DNA of 64,000 nucleotides from Acinetobacter dispersus (GTDB taxonomy: Bacteria; Pseudomonadota; Gammaproteobacteria; Pseudomonadales; Moraxellaceae). Below, piece by piece: positions 1 through 8,722 of the stretch. The number at the start of each line of letters is the position of its first letter. The stretch's first letter is position 1. Below the pieces are notes generated by a model that was not told the origin of the DNA, did no database searches, and saw nothing but the letters and a program-made list of their open reading frames with translations. The stretch spans positions 992,001 through 1,056,000 of the forward strand of contig NZ_CP041970.1 in the NCBI RefSeq assembly GCF_009884975.1. The letters are read 5' to 3'. A program made the translations under genes and the position numbers.

Positions 1-57
1 AATCGAATCGTATTAAACAATACCCGGCAATGGCAAAAGAAGATGAGTGAGTTTTAA
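1..57 (+). CDS. possible 3' end of an upstream gene (partial)
   Basis: Reading frame 1 is open from the window edge and ends with TAA at 55-57, giving 18 codons that finish in KKMSEF. It is too short to assign to a family and could be open by chance. It lies on the same strand as ftsY, with about 110 bases between. The preceding sequence would settle whether a gene ends here. Confidence 0.3.
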   Translation, partial: NRIVLNNTRQWQKKMSEF

Positions 58-169
58 ACGATTCATTTTTATTTATAAATGAATGGTTTGCCTCTGTCGG
101 AAAAAAGAAATCAATTTATGCTAGACTAGCGGTCTTTTTTAAAAGCTGCTTTATTCTCAAGGAATCGAC

Positions 170-1288
170 ATGCAACAGCAATCGAATATGCAAAATAAAT
201 TCTTGATAGATGCTGACATTGGTGATGATGATGTCACATTACCGAATTTACCTGCTGTCGATGTTCCCATTATTGATGAGCCAGTTGTAAAAACTACAGT
301 TGAGACCCCAGCACCTGTAACAATCGCAGCAACAGCACCTGTTGTTGAAGAAGAAACCCAAGCTACGGGATTCTTTGGCCGCATGAAAGATGGTTTGACT
401 AAAACACGTCGTAGTTTCACCGATGGTATGGTCAATATCTTGATCGGTGGCAAAGAGATTGATGACGAGTTATTAGAAGAAGTTGAAGAGCAAATGTTGG
501 TTGCTGATATTGGTGTAGATGCAACCAAAACCATTATTGCCAATTTAACTGAAAGAACAGCTCGTGGTGATTTGATCTATTCCCATGCGTTGTACAAAGC
601 ACTGCAAGAAGAATTAGTCGCTTTACTCGCACCGCGTGTTAAACCGCTGCATATCGATCCTAACAAATCGCCTTATGTGATTCTCATGGTCGGTGTAAAT
701 GGCGTGGGTAAAACTACAACCATTGGTAAATTGGCGAAGCGTTTACAAGGCGAAGGCAAAAAAGTCATGCTTGCTGCAGGTGATACGTTCCGTGCGGCAG
801 CGACTGAACAACTGCAAATTTGGGGGGAGCGTAATGACATCCCTGTGGTTGCTCAAGGTCACGGTGCAGATAGTGCTTCGGTTATTTTTGATGCTTTTGA
901 AAGTGCGCGTGCTAAAGGCATTGATGTCTTGATCGCGGATACTGCAGGGCGTTTGCAGAATAAAGCCAACTTGATGGAAGAGCTGAAAAAAGTGAAGCGT
1001 GTGATGCAAAAGATTGATGCAACTGCGCCGCATGAAATTATGCTTATCGTTGATGCTGGCACAGGTCAAAATGCAATTAACCAAGTTCAGTTGTTTGATG
1101 AAGCGGTTGGCTTAACAGGGATTACCATTACCAAGCTTGATGGTACAGCAAAAGGCGGCGTGTTATTTAATATTGCAAGTCGTACTCATGTACCGATTCG
1201 TTATATTGGGGTGGGTGAGAAGATTGATGATTTACGTCCTTTCTCAGCTAAATCATTCGTTGCTGCATTATTTGAAACCGATAAGTAA
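170..1288 (+). CDS. ftsY: signal recognition particle receptor FtsY
   Basis: FtsY is the membrane-associated GTPase that docks SRP-ribosome complexes at the SecYEG translocon. The 372-residue protein has an acidic, low-complexity N-terminal A domain (about 1-65), a helical N domain (about 66-160) and the SRP-type G domain. The G1 P-loop GVNGVGKTT is at about 175-183, DTFRAA at 205-210, DTAGR at 257-261 and TKLDG at 321-325. The start has AAGGA about 7 bases upstream. The A domain is short compared with E. coli FtsY, which is common outside the enterobacteria. A terminator follows directly, so it is probably the last gene of its transcript. Confidence 0.97.
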   Translation: MQQQSNMQNKFLIDADIGDDDVTLPNLPAVDVPIIDEPVVKTTVETPAPVTIAATAPVVEEETQATGFFGRMKDGLTKTRRSFTDGMVNILIGGKEIDDELLEEVEEQMLVADIGVDATKTIIANLTERTARGDLIYSHALYKALQEELVALLAPRVKPLHIDPNKSPYVILMVGVNGVGKTTTIGKLAKRLQGEGKKVMLAAGDTFRAAATEQLQIWGERNDIPVVAQGHGADSASVIFDAFESARAKGIDVLIADTAGRLQNKANLMEELKKVKRVMQKIDATAPHEIMLIVDAGTGQNAINQVQLFDEAVGLTGITITKLDGTAKGGVLFNIASRTHVPIRYIGVGEKIDDLRPFSAKSFVAALFETDK

Positions 1289-1301
1289 TTAAATTGTGTT
1301 A

Positions 1302-1332
1302 AAAAAGACTCCACGACATGTGGAGTTTTTTA
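1302..1332 (+). terminator. intrinsic terminator after ftsY
   Basis: ACTCCAC (1308-1314) pairs with GTGGAGT (1320-1326) across a 5-base loop. Runs of A precede the stem and T's follow it. Confidence 0.85.
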
Positions 1333-1470
1333 TTTCGAATAAAAAATAAGACTGTTTCAAAAATAAAACGATCTGTCATGTTTTTTAGACTATTCCTAAA
1401 AAATGCGTCGTTATACACTACATTCAATCCAAGATAACGCCCCAAAGGGCACAAAGGTAGGAATAACAAC

Positions 1471-2067
1471 ATGAGCAACTTCTTAAATAGCATTAAATCA
1501 CGCCGTACCATTTATGCGATTGGTAAAAACCTTACAGTTGACCAAACAAAAGTTGAAGAAACCATTCGTGAAGCGGTAAAACAAAGCCCATCATCATTCA
1601 ACTCACAAACATCACGTGTTGTGACTTTGTACGGTGAATCTCATGTTAAATTCTGGGAAATCGTACGTGAAACTTTGCGTAAAATGGTACCAGCAGAAGC
1701 ATTTGCAAATACAAGTGCAAAAATTGATAGCTTTGCTGCTGGTTTTGGTACAGCGTTATTCTATGAAGATCAAGATGTTGTAAAAGGCTTACAAGAGCAA
1801 TTTGCATTATATGCTGATAACTTCCCAGTATGGTCAGAACATTCAAGTGCAATCGCTCAGTTCGCAACATGGACTGCTTTATCTGAAATCGGTGTAGGTG
1901 CATCATTACAGCACTACAACCCAATTGTTGATGCCGAAGTTGCAGAAACTTTTGATATTCCAGCAAACTGGAAATTACGTGCTCAGCTTGTATTCGGTTC
2001 AATCGAAGCAGCGGCAGGCGAGAAAACATATATGGATGATTCTGCACGTTTCAAAACTTTTAACTAA
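1471..2067 (+). CDS. nitroreductase family protein (Frm2/HBN1-like)
   Basis: A 198-residue member of the FMN-dependent nitroreductase fold, in the subgroup often annotated as fatty-acid-repression-mutant or HBN1-like oxidoreductase. The FMN-contacting segment SRRTIYAIG is at about 10-18 and the SPSSFNSQTSR segment at about 39-49; both are hallmarks of the family. It probably reduces small electrophiles with NAD(P)H in the cytoplasm, but the substrate cannot be read from the sequence. The start has AGGTAGGA upstream. It stands alone between two terminators, so it is likely monocistronic. Confidence 0.88.
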   Translation: MSNFLNSIKSRRTIYAIGKNLTVDQTKVEETIREAVKQSPSSFNSQTSRVVTLYGESHVKFWEIVRETLRKMVPAEAFANTSAKIDSFAAGFGTALFYEDQDVVKGLQEQFALYADNFPVWSEHSSAIAQFATWTALSEIGVGASLQHYNPIVDAEVAETFDIPANWKLRAQLVFGSIEAAAGEKTYMDDSARFKTFN

Positions 2068-2081
2068 GTTAAAACGAGTAG

Positions 2082-2114
2082 AAAAAAAGAGCACTGTTTA
2101 GTGCTCTTTTTTTA
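2082..2114 (+). terminator. intrinsic terminator after the nitroreductase gene
   Basis: AGAGCAC (2088-2094) pairs with GTGCTCT (2101-2107) across a 6-base loop and is followed by a T run. Confidence 0.88.
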
Positions 2115-2288
2115 TTTGGATAGGATATTCGCCAAAAGAAGTATGGCACTTATAATCAAAAATGCTGTATATATCTTAAATAAGCCGAATTGATGGAATA
2201 GACAGTTTTGTTTTCTGTCATAAAATAGTCACAATCGCATTGCATAGTGCATACGATTTCATAAATTGTTTATATCGAGAAGAGTCTA

Positions 2289-2972
2289 ATGTCTTTAAGA
2301 GTTGGTGTTGCTGCTTTCGGGTTATTATTAAGTAGTTCAGTTTTTTCAGCAGTCACAATCACTGCACCTGAAGAAATCGTGATTCTTGCTGTAAATGGTC
2401 AAGAAGTAAATAATGGTTTAATTCCATCAAAGAAGAATAACTATCAAGTAGATCCAGGCAATTTAACTGTTAATGTTCGCTATCGTGAATATTTTGAGCA
2501 TTTAAATGGTGAGCATGACATCGTTAAATCAGGTGTTGTAACCATTCAAGCACAAGATTTACAAGACAATCAGTCTTATAGTCTAGGTTTGGTCAATGCA
2601 CCTAAAAACTTCGATGCTGCAAAGAAATATGCAGATCAACCTACCGTTGCTTTGTATGATCAAAATAAAAAACTGGTGGTCCAGCAAACTGGTGCAAATA
2701 ATGAAGCACAGCCATGGTTTACTGGCAATAATTTATTAAGCCGCACTCTGGATTTAACGCAAAAGAATAAGAATAATGTTGCGAATCAACCTGCACCTGT
2801 TTATGCAGGAACTACATCACAAGTAGCTGCAACTGCGCCTGTAGCAGTAACAACAGCAGCGGCAGTAGGTACAGCAAAAACCACAGATCAACAATTGGCA
2901 GAATTGTGGCAGAAAGCATCTAAAGCTGAACGCCAAAAATTTATGGCTTGGTTAGCTGGTCAAACAAACTAA
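2289..2972 (+). CDS. DUF2057 (YccT/CsgI-like) periplasmic protein
   Basis: A 227-residue secreted protein with a Sec signal peptide (about 1-21, ending VFSA). The DUF2057 domain follows (about 22-150), including the opening ITAPEEIVILAVNG and the VNVRYREYFE segment. In E. coli the family member YccT (CsgI) inhibits extracellular curli assembly; no curli genes lie in this window, so a curli role here is not implied. The C-terminal third is an Ala/Val/Thr-rich linker (about 165-205) followed by a charged helix ending in KFMAWLAGQ. It is monocistronic, with its own terminator. Confidence 0.82.
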   Translation: MSLRVGVAAFGLLLSSSVFSAVTITAPEEIVILAVNGQEVNNGLIPSKKNNYQVDPGNLTVNVRYREYFEHLNGEHDIVKSGVVTIQAQDLQDNQSYSLGLVNAPKNFDAAKKYADQPTVALYDQNKKLVVQQTGANNEAQPWFTGNNLLSRTLDLTQKNKNNVANQPAPVYAGTTSQVAATAPVAVTTAAAVGTAKTTDQQLAELWQKASKAERQKFMAWLAGQTN

Positions 2973-2985
2973 TCTAAAATTTAAT

Positions 2986-3017
2986 AACAAAGCCGATGTT
3001 ATCATCGGCTTTGTTTT
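2986..3017 (+). terminator. intrinsic terminator after the DUF2057 gene
   Basis: AACAAAGCCGATG (2986-2998) pairs with CATCGGCTTTGTT (3003-3015), a 13-bp stem ending in T's. Confidence 0.9.
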
Positions 3018-3035
3018 GTGTGGAATAAAATAAAA

Positions 3036-3542
3036 ATGTCTTTAACGATTAGAAAAGCAAAGAATAGTGATTTGGAACAATTGGTTAAGCTGATTAATAT
3101 CGCTTATAGAGAACAATCAGAACGTAGTTGGACAACTGAAAAAGCGTATGTTCAAGGTGATCGCATTGCTAAAGTTAAATTAGAGCAAATATTGCAGCAA
3201 GCAAATTTCGAATGATTAGTGGGTGAGCAAGATAATGATGAGATTGCTGCCTGCATCGGATTAAGCTTGAATGCTGATTGTATCGAGATAGGTACTTTTA
3301 CGATTGATCCAAGCATACAGAATCAAGGCTATGGGCGTAAATTACTCAATTATGCTGAGTTATAGATTGCTCAAAATTATCCAACGATTCGTGATTTAGT
3401 CATGCATGCTCTAGATGTTCGAACTGAGCTGTTGGTCTATTATCAGCGCCGTGGTTACCAAATAACGGGACGGAAAAGCGAATATCCAATTGAGGCCGAA
3501 GTCGGGCAACCCATCGTACCTATTGAGCTGATTGAATCTTGA
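3036..3542 (+). pseudogene. GNAT N-acetyltransferase, disrupted by two in-frame stops
   Basis: From ATG 3036 one frame encodes a GNAT-type protein of about 168 codons, ending at TGA 3540-3542. It is interrupted by TGA at 3213-3215 and TAG at 3363-3365. Homology-like sequence continues unbroken after each stop: IEIGTFTIDPSIQNQGYGRK, which includes the acetyl-CoA-binding Q-x-x-G-x-G/A segment, and then VYYQRRGYQ, the usual GNAT C-terminal motif. Both stops are one base change from a sense codon (TGA from CGA or TGG, TAG from CAG), so point mutation rather than frameshift is the likely cause. A GTG at 3018 is an alternative start. The N-terminal 59-65 residues could still be made but would lack the cofactor site. 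Confidence 0.85.
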
Positions 3543-3544
3543 AT

Positions 3545-3581
3545 ATATAAAAGAGCCATGATTGCAACAGTCAAGGCTCTA
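3545..3581 (-). terminator. terminator for the PepSY operon, shared with the convergent pseudogene
   Basis: AGAGCC (3552-3557) pairs with GGCTCT (3575-3580), extended by an inner TGATTG/CAGTCA helix. On the minus strand it is followed by TTTTATATA. Confidence 0.65.
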
Positions 3582-3592
3582 TCGACAACGGT

Positions 3593-5254
3593 TTAAGTTT
3601 GGTTTTCAGTAAGAGTGGATGTTTGCTCAACTTTCTGTGTAGACCAAATAGAACCAATCGGCGCGGCCTGTGCACGATCTCTGGCTTGTTGATAAAAACG
3701 TATAAATATTAAAGCAAAAATCAAAGCCGTGATATCAATCCAAATCAAATGGCCTGTTGAATACCAAAGTCCTTGGATTAGAAACACATAAGCAAGCAGA
3801 GAAGTCGCAGGAATCAGTAATAAAACCAGTGCAATGGCGAAGAACAGTTGAGCTAAAGCTTTTGCTGCCCCAACAATAAAACTGTATGAAATACAAGCAA
3901 TAAAGACTAAATAGTAGCTATACATAAACACATGGTTATGACTTTGTAATTGCAATGGTATGACATAGGCCCATCGGCCAATCAACATACTGGTAAATAT
4001 CGCTAACATACAACCTAAGCAAGCACCTATGGTCAGATTGGCAATAAACATGACGTCTTTACGCTGTTGTGGTGCTGGCAGGTTGGGATTCTTCTGTTTA
4101 CGCAGGCGAGTTTCAATCCACAGAATATTGCCTGAATAGAACAGATAAGCCCCACCTAAGCCAAAGATCAAATAGATCCAGCGGATGGGTTCACCACCAT
4201 AATTACCAAAATGTAAGGCAAACATTGAACGAATCAGTGAGGCCGCTGAGCTTTCTTCAGTTGATAGGGTTTTGGTTGGATAAGGTGTACTTTGATATGG
4301 ATTAAATGACATATAGTCAAAAGTGTCACCACGAAGCATACGATCCGGATGATATAAAGCAACAAAGGCAGATGCACGTTCTGGATTATCAAGTTGGTTA
4401 AAACGAATGCCATCAATACGATAATCTGGTGCTGCTTTTTGAATATTGAGGAAAATTTTTTCTACATCGAGTTGTGGGTTTGGCTCTACAATCTTAACGG
4501 CTGGTGGACGTTCAAATAATGGCTTATCTTTCGAAACTAGCTGGGTGAGTGCACCATAAAAAATATCATGAAAAGCAAAAACCACGACACTAACGCTAAT
4601 AATGATATGAAAAGGTAAGCTGGTAATGCCAATGACATTATGCGTATCTAACCAAAAGCGTTTCTTGTTTTTACCTTTGCGCACAGCAAAATAATCACTG
4701 ATCAGCGTGGGGAGTAACACGATTAATCCCGACATTATGGCAAGAAAGTATAAAACAGCCACAACGCCCATCACCATTACACCTGTGGTATGGTGTCCCA
4801 TCATGCCAGGGATACCCGCAGTTTCATGCAGTTGTTCAATCAGCCAACCTAATTTAGATACATTTTCCTCTTTGGCAATCAGTTGTCCATTGTTATCGAG
4901 TGTTGCCATCATGCTTGTTTGAGCAATATCAACGCCATGGTGATCTTCAGATTCCTCATGCGCTACTTCCCATTGGATAGGTGCATTATGTCCTTCTGGC
5001 CAGTTAAAGCTTAAAGTGAATGCCTTTTGTGTTTCAGGGAACTTCGCCTGAACTTGCTCGACCAATTGGTTGTATTGGTTGGTTTGAATTTTTGCTAACT
5101 TTTGCTGAGGAGGCGCTGCCCATTGACTAAGTTGATGTTGAAACATCGTTAGCCCACCAGCAAAAAAACAGATAAATAATAAAATACCTGCGCTTATGCC
5201 AACCCATGTATGGAGGTTTTTGCCTGTTTTAATAATATCCGCACGAATTTTCAT
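3593..5254 (-). CDS. PepSY-associated TM helix protein (siderophore-linked iron reductase type)
   Basis: A 553-residue inner-membrane protein. It has TM1 at about 16-38, an extracytoplasmic PepSY-like stretch, TM helices at about 150-185 and 205-235, a second extracytoplasmic segment, and four to five helices at the C-terminus. His residues lie in and beside the helices (for example LHTWVG near 15 and the MGHHTTG segment near 152). Members next to siderophore receptors are thought to reduce or release iron from ferric siderophores in the periplasm; that role is inferred from family and context. It is the last gene of a three-gene operon transcribed away from the TonB receptor at 5972, starting one base after the DUF3649 stop. 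Confidence 0.85.
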   Translation of the reverse strand: MKIRADIIKTGKNLHTWVGISAGILLFICFFAGGLTMFQHQLSQWAAPPQQKLAKIQTNQYNQLVEQVQAKFPETQKAFTLSFNWPEGHNAPIQWEVAHEESEDHHGVDIAQTSMMATLDNNGQLIAKEENVSKLGWLIEQLHETAGIPGMMGHHTTGVMVMGVVAVLYFLAIMSGLIVLLPTLISDYFAVRKGKNKKRFWLDTHNVIGITSLPFHIIISVSVVVFAFHDIFYGALTQLVSKDKPLFERPPAVKIVEPNPQLDVEKIFLNIQKAAPDYRIDGIRFNQLDNPERASAFVALYHPDRMLRGDTFDYMSFNPYQSTPYPTKTLSTEESSAASLIRSMFALHFGNYGGEPIRWIYLIFGLGGAYLFYSGNILWIETRLRKQKNPNLPAPQQRKDVMFIANLTIGACLGCMLAIFTSMLIGRWAYVIPLQLQSHNHVFMYSYYLVFIACISYSFIVGAAKALAQLFFAIALVLLLIPATSLLAYVFLIQGLWYSTGHLIWIDITALIFALIFIRFYQQARDRAQAAPIGSIWSTQKVEQTSTLTENQT

Positions 5255-5255
5255 T

Positions 5256-5543
5256 TTAAGCTCTTATCCAAAATAACAGGGCATAAGCAAGGACATTGGC
5301 AATACTGTAGATCACTAAGCTTTGCCAGCCTTTCGGGATGAAATAGACAATAAAAAAGACGCATAGCCAAATCCAAGGAATTGACCACATTCCCAATTGT
5401 GGTGCAATCGAAGAATCAGCATTGGATTTACTGAGTAAAAGAATGATTGCTCCCATCGCCATTGCAAAGCTGAGACCGAGAACGGCACCAACAAATGTTT
5501 TGGTCCACCAATCAGGTTGTAGTTTTTGTTTAAGCATGTTCAT
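5256..5543 (-). CDS. small membrane protein, DUF3649-like
   Basis: A 95-residue protein with a basic N-terminus containing WWTKTFVGA and about three hydrophobic segments (16-38, 52-68, 72-92). Size, the Trp-rich start and position between a DUF3325-like gene and a PepSY gene match the DUF3649 proteins found beside siderophore receptors. Its function is unknown; a partner role with the PepSY protein in iron handling is inferred from the conserved linkage. The start abuts the upstream stop (TAA then ATG), indicating translational coupling. An in-frame ATG two codons later is an alternative start. Confidence 0.72.
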   Translation of the reverse strand: MNMLKQKLQPDWWTKTFVGAVLGLSFAMAMGAIILLLSKSNADSSIAPQLGMWSIPWIWLCVFFIVYFIPKGWQSLVIYSIANVLAYALLFWIRA

Positions 5544-5801
5544 TTAAGTTGGCCTTTTCATGAGCATAATGAAGGGGGTAAATGACCAAACCAGCGTAGC
5601 AACTGCCAGCCAAATTAAAATAGCAACCAAAAGGGGTAAGCAATAAATCAAGATGCTTAACCCGACGAATAAGCCAACAAGTCCGAGGTAGAAGAATGGT
5701 CGAGACAACTGCTTTTTCAGAAAAATTTGATGGGTGTGGCTGAGATAGACACTCATACAGGCAAGCAGTGAAACCATGATCCCTAAGAGTTTTAAAGTCA
5801 T
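5544..5801 (-). CDS. small membrane protein, DUF3325-like
   Basis: An 85-residue, almost wholly hydrophobic protein with three predicted TM helices (about 3-21, 36-55, 57-80). It contains the SHTHQIFLKKQLSR loop, which resembles the His-containing loop of DUF3325 iron-uptake accessory proteins. It is the first gene of the operon whose promoter region carries the Fur-like box at 5819-5837, so iron repression is expected. The molecular role is not known. Confidence 0.68.
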   Translation of the reverse strand: MTLKLLGIMVSLLACMSVYLSHTHQIFLKKQLSRPFFYLGLVGLFVGLSILIYCLPLLVAILIWLAVATLVWSFTPFIMLMKRPT

Positions 5802-5818
5802 GTTATTAATCTGTTAAC

Positions 5819-5837
5819 TATAATGATAATAATTATT
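5819..5837. promoter_or_regulatory. Fur-like box 1 (divergent iron-uptake promoter)
   Basis: TATAATGATAATAATTATT matches the 19-base Fur consensus at 16 of 19 positions. It lies 18 bases upstream of the DUF3325-like start and is well placed to repress the membrane operon. Confidence 0.78.
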
Positions 5838-5915
5838 ATTTAAATTCAACAAAAATTAAAGCTTATATTCAAAAACTTAATTGGTTTAGTCAGAACATGA
5901 TGATTCAAATGCTAT

Positions 5916-5930
5916 TGATAATTGTTATCA
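5916..5930. promoter_or_regulatory. Fur-like box 2 (TonB receptor side)
   Basis: TGATAAT-T-GTTATCA is a 7-1-7 inverted repeat with one mismatch, located 42 bases upstream of the receptor start. An upstream in-frame ATG at 5897 would put this operator inside the coding region, which is a further reason to prefer the start at 5972. Confidence 0.75.
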
Positions 5931-5971
5931 TTTGTGTACTATGTAAAAAAATATTTCATATCGGGGGAGCA

Positions 5972-8245
5972 ATGCAGCATCACAACTTATATATAGCGAT
6001 TATGTTTAGCCTATTTGGGGCTTCTACAACAATGACGTGGGCAGAAGATCAATTAGAAGACTTAAAAAAATCGGATGTTTTACCTGTTATTCATCTTAAA
6101 GCGGATCATGAAGCTTCTGCATATACCATTAAAAAATCAAAATCGGCAACTAAACTGGAGCTGTCTTTAAAAGAAACGCCACAGTCAGTGAGTGTGATAA
6201 CCGAACAACAAATGAAAGATCAAAATCTGACAAGCGTATCTGGAGTGCTTGATCAGGTTCCTGGTATTTATCGTCAAAGTTATGGTGCGGCATCTGCTTG
6301 GGGAACGGGTGGTGAATATACTTCGTATTATTCGCGTGGCTCTAAAATTATTAACTTTCAGATTGATGGATTGTTGTCGAGTCCTGCGATAGAAGGCCGT
6401 AGTAACACCGCTCTCAGTAATATTGATACCGCTATTTTTGAAAATATTACTGTTGTTAAGGGGGCAACTGGCTTGTTAAATGGTAGTGGTTTGCCAAGCG
6501 CCAGTGTTAATTTTAACCGTAAGCATGCAACAGCAAATGCTCAATCATCTGCCAAGCTGAGTTATGGTTCATGGAATACCTGGCGTAGTGAAATTGATGC
6601 CTCTCAAGCATTGAATGAATCCGGGAGTATTCGTGGTCGTGTTGTCGCAGCACATCAACAAGGTGATAGCTGGCAGAAATGGGGCGATGCTGCATCAACC
6701 ATTTTATATGGTGTAGTGGATGCTGATTTAAGTGATAAAACAGTTTTAAGTATTGGTACGTCATTAAGCCGTAATGAAAGTGATGGCCAAAGTATCCACG
6801 CTTACGCAAATTTTGATGCGAAGAATATTCTTTCTCCAATGGGACGCAACGACAACTCAGCCCCACGATGGGCTTATACTCATACCGATAGTCTAAATGC
6901 ATTTGCGCAGTTGCAGCATGAGTTTGAAAATCGTTGGAAGTTGAATGCAAATTATAATTTTGCGACAACCGATACAGAAAGCATCTATGGTGTGATTGGA
7001 TCAAATACATCTGGCGTTTATAAGATGCAAGATGGCAAGCGTGTACAGGTCATTGGCGCTGATGGCAAACCTATTTATTACACTGATTATGAAAAAAATA
7101 CATCAACTGTGACTGCTGGTTATCAGCACACTAAACCTGTTGAGCATTCTGTTGATTTGGGTGTGACTGGACCATATCAACTTTTTGGTCGTGAACATGA
7201 GCTAATGCTTGGTGCAAACTTTCAGGATGTAGACCAAAATGATCCTTACTACAATCGGGTAATGGGTGAAACAGGCGTAATTAATATCAAAAGCTGGAAT
7301 GGTTATACCGCACAGCCTGCTGGGTTATATACAGCGTCAAGTGCAGGAAATTCTGTGCTGCAATTTAGACAATATGGCGGTTATTTGGCAACTCGTTTAA
7401 ATCTTCTCGATCATTTGAAAGTTATATTGGGTGGGCGTGTTTCGAGCATTGATTATTATGCCGAGTCTGGTAATAAAAATAGTGGAACAAAAATTAAAAT
7501 TGATGATCAGTTTACGCCTTATGCAGGGATCGTTTTTGATGTCACACCTGAATGGGCGGTTTATGCTAGCTATACCAGTATCTTCTCACCACAAGCGAAT
7601 AAAGACTATCAAATGAAATTGCTGGATCCTAAACAAGGTGATAGCTATGAGCTAGGTGCTAAAGGCGAACTATTTGCGGGTCGTGTGAACACCAGTTTGG
7701 CTTTATTCCAATCGAATATGGATAATGTTGCTGTTGATGCAGGCAAATACACAATGAGCGAAGAAGTGCCTGGTGCCGTTGCAGGGACGACATATTACCG
7801 TTCAGCAAAAGGGGCGATAACAAAAGGCTTTGAGGCTGCGATTTCAGGAGAAGTGCTGCCTAATCTGAATCTAAATGGCGGATATACTTATTCAGAGACC
7901 AAAGAAAAAGGCGATCGTATCAATACCGATATTCCAAAAGATCAGTTTAAGCTCTTCGCTACTTATAAGTTTTCTGGTGATTTAGACAAGCTGAGTGTGG
8001 GGGCTGGGGTGACATGGCAGAGTAAAATTTATAACAGCTATGATATGGACGGCTTTGCCCGTGATAGCAATGGTCAAAAAGCTTTTACATTGGTTGATGC
8101 AATGGCGAAGTATGAACTCAGCCCAGATTTAACCGTAGGTTTAAATCTCAATAATATTACGGATAAAAGCTATCGTTTGAATACCTCAAATCAAACCTTT
8201 GGTGCACCGCGTAGTGTAACGGGTTCTGTATCCTTTAAGTTTTAA
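5972..8245 (+). CDS. TonB-dependent ferric-siderophore receptor (FhuE/FpvA-like)
   Basis: A 757-residue outer-membrane receptor. It has a signal peptide (about 1-24, ending TWAED) and a TonB-box-like region. The plug domain contains LKETPQSVSVIT, LDQVPGIYRQ and the FENITVVKGATGLLNGSG segment, typical of hydroxamate-type receptors. A 22-strand barrel follows, ending in FGAPRSVTGSVSFKF with the expected terminal Phe. The ligand cannot be fixed; FhuE-like proteins take up coprogen or ferrioxamines. The start is chosen because GGGGGAG lies just ahead of ATG 5972; the longer frame from 5897 has no ribosome site and runs through a Fur-like box. It is divergent from the PepSY operon. Confidence 0.92.
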   Translation: MQHHNLYIAIMFSLFGASTTMTWAEDQLEDLKKSDVLPVIHLKADHEASAYTIKKSKSATKLELSLKETPQSVSVITEQQMKDQNLTSVSGVLDQVPGIYRQSYGAASAWGTGGEYTSYYSRGSKIINFQIDGLLSSPAIEGRSNTALSNIDTAIFENITVVKGATGLLNGSGLPSASVNFNRKHATANAQSSAKLSYGSWNTWRSEIDASQALNESGSIRGRVVAAHQQGDSWQKWGDAASTILYGVVDADLSDKTVLSIGTSLSRNESDGQSIHAYANFDAKNILSPMGRNDNSAPRWAYTHTDSLNAFAQLQHEFENRWKLNANYNFATTDTESIYGVIGSNTSGVYKMQDGKRVQVIGADGKPIYYTDYEKNTSTVTAGYQHTKPVEHSVDLGVTGPYQLFGREHELMLGANFQDVDQNDPYYNRVMGETGVINIKSWNGYTAQPAGLYTASSAGNSVLQFRQYGGYLATRLNLLDHLKVILGGRVSSIDYYAESGNKNSGTKIKIDDQFTPYAGIVFDVTPEWAVYASYTSIFSPQANKDYQMKLLDPKQGDSYELGAKGELFAGRVNTSLALFQSNMDNVAVDAGKYTMSEEVPGAVAGTTYYRSAKGAITKGFEAAISGEVLPNLNLNGGYTYSETKEKGDRINTDIPKDQFKLFATYKFSGDLDKLSVGAGVTWQSKIYNSYDMDGFARDSNGQKAFTLVDAMAKYELSPDLTVGLNLNNITDKSYRLNTSNQTFGAPRSVTGSVSFKF

Positions 8246-8257
8246 TATCAAGTTGAT

Positions 8258-8291
8258 AAAAAAGAGGAAGCAATATTGCTTCCTCTTTTTT
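8258..8291. terminator. bidirectional intrinsic terminator
   Basis: A near-perfect palindrome: AAAAGAGGAAGCAA pairs with TTGCTTCCTCTTTT, flanked by A's and T's. It serves both the receptor gene (+) and the cyd operon (-). Confidence 0.93.
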
Positions 8292-8305
8292 AGATTTCTC
8301 AGAAA

Positions 8306-8602
8306 TTAATTTCCAATCCAAATGAAATATCCCAATACCATTAATGGCCAAGCGATATAAGGACTAAATAACCATTTCCATAACCAGAATCTTGGTATAA
8401 ACCCAACCCCATGCACGAAGCCACCAGAAATCCCAATCATCACCAACATCAGTAAGCTATGATTGTAATGTCCGTTGGCATCCAACATCAGCGATGGATG
8501 GACCAGTAAAATAGCAGCAAGCGGCAATGCCAACAAAAACGAAATGGTCATTGCAAGTACTTGCGCTTTACTATTCTTCGGTGTTGTCATTGCTTCAGCC
8601 AT
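8306..8602 (-). CDS. ybgE: cyd operon protein YbgE
   Basis: A 98-residue membrane protein of the YbgE family, found at the end of cytochrome bd operons. It has three predicted TM helices (about 15-35, 48-66, 76-95) and the conserved GISGGFVHGVGF segment at about 57-68. Its exact role in bd oxidase assembly is not established. The start at 8602 is preferred over an in-frame ATG at 8617, because that ATG overlaps the GAGGAA ribosome site (which also encodes the end of CydX). The gap to the cydX stop is four bases. Confidence 0.85.
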   Translation of the reverse strand: MAEAMTTPKNSKAQVLAMTISFLLALPLAAILLVHPSLMLDANGHYNHSLLMLVMIGISGGFVHGVGFIPRFWLWKWLFSPYIAWPLMVLGYFIWIGN

Positions 8603-8606
8603 TCTA

Positions 8607-8708
8607 TTATTCCTCATCTAAATCTTGATGATGTTCGATATACAGCGCACTGAGTACGCCTGCGAAACATGCCATCAAGACACCTAGAATCCATGCAAAA
8701 TACCACAT
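8607..8708 (-). CDS. cydX: cytochrome bd oxidase small subunit CydX
   Basis: A 33-residue single-TM protein beginning MWYFAWILGVLMACFAGVL and ending in an acidic tail (DLDEE). This is the classic CydX pattern. CydX packs against CydA and stabilises the haem b595/d site. AGGAG lies just upstream, 14 bases after the cydB stop. Adjacency to cydB and ybgE confirms the call. Confidence 0.93.
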   Translation of the reverse strand: MWYFAWILGVLMACFAGVLSALYIEHHQDLDEE

Positions 8709-8722
8709 GTCATATCTCCTGA

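Noticed and set aside
5897..5971. 25-residue N-terminal extension of the FhuE-like receptor
   Set aside because: It contains a Fur-like box, lacks a ribosome site and would spoil the signal peptide that begins at 5972.
6513..7010. 165-codon minus-strand frame inside the TonB receptor gene
   Set aside because: Shadow of the receptor's coding strand: His/Tyr-rich composition and no ribosome site.
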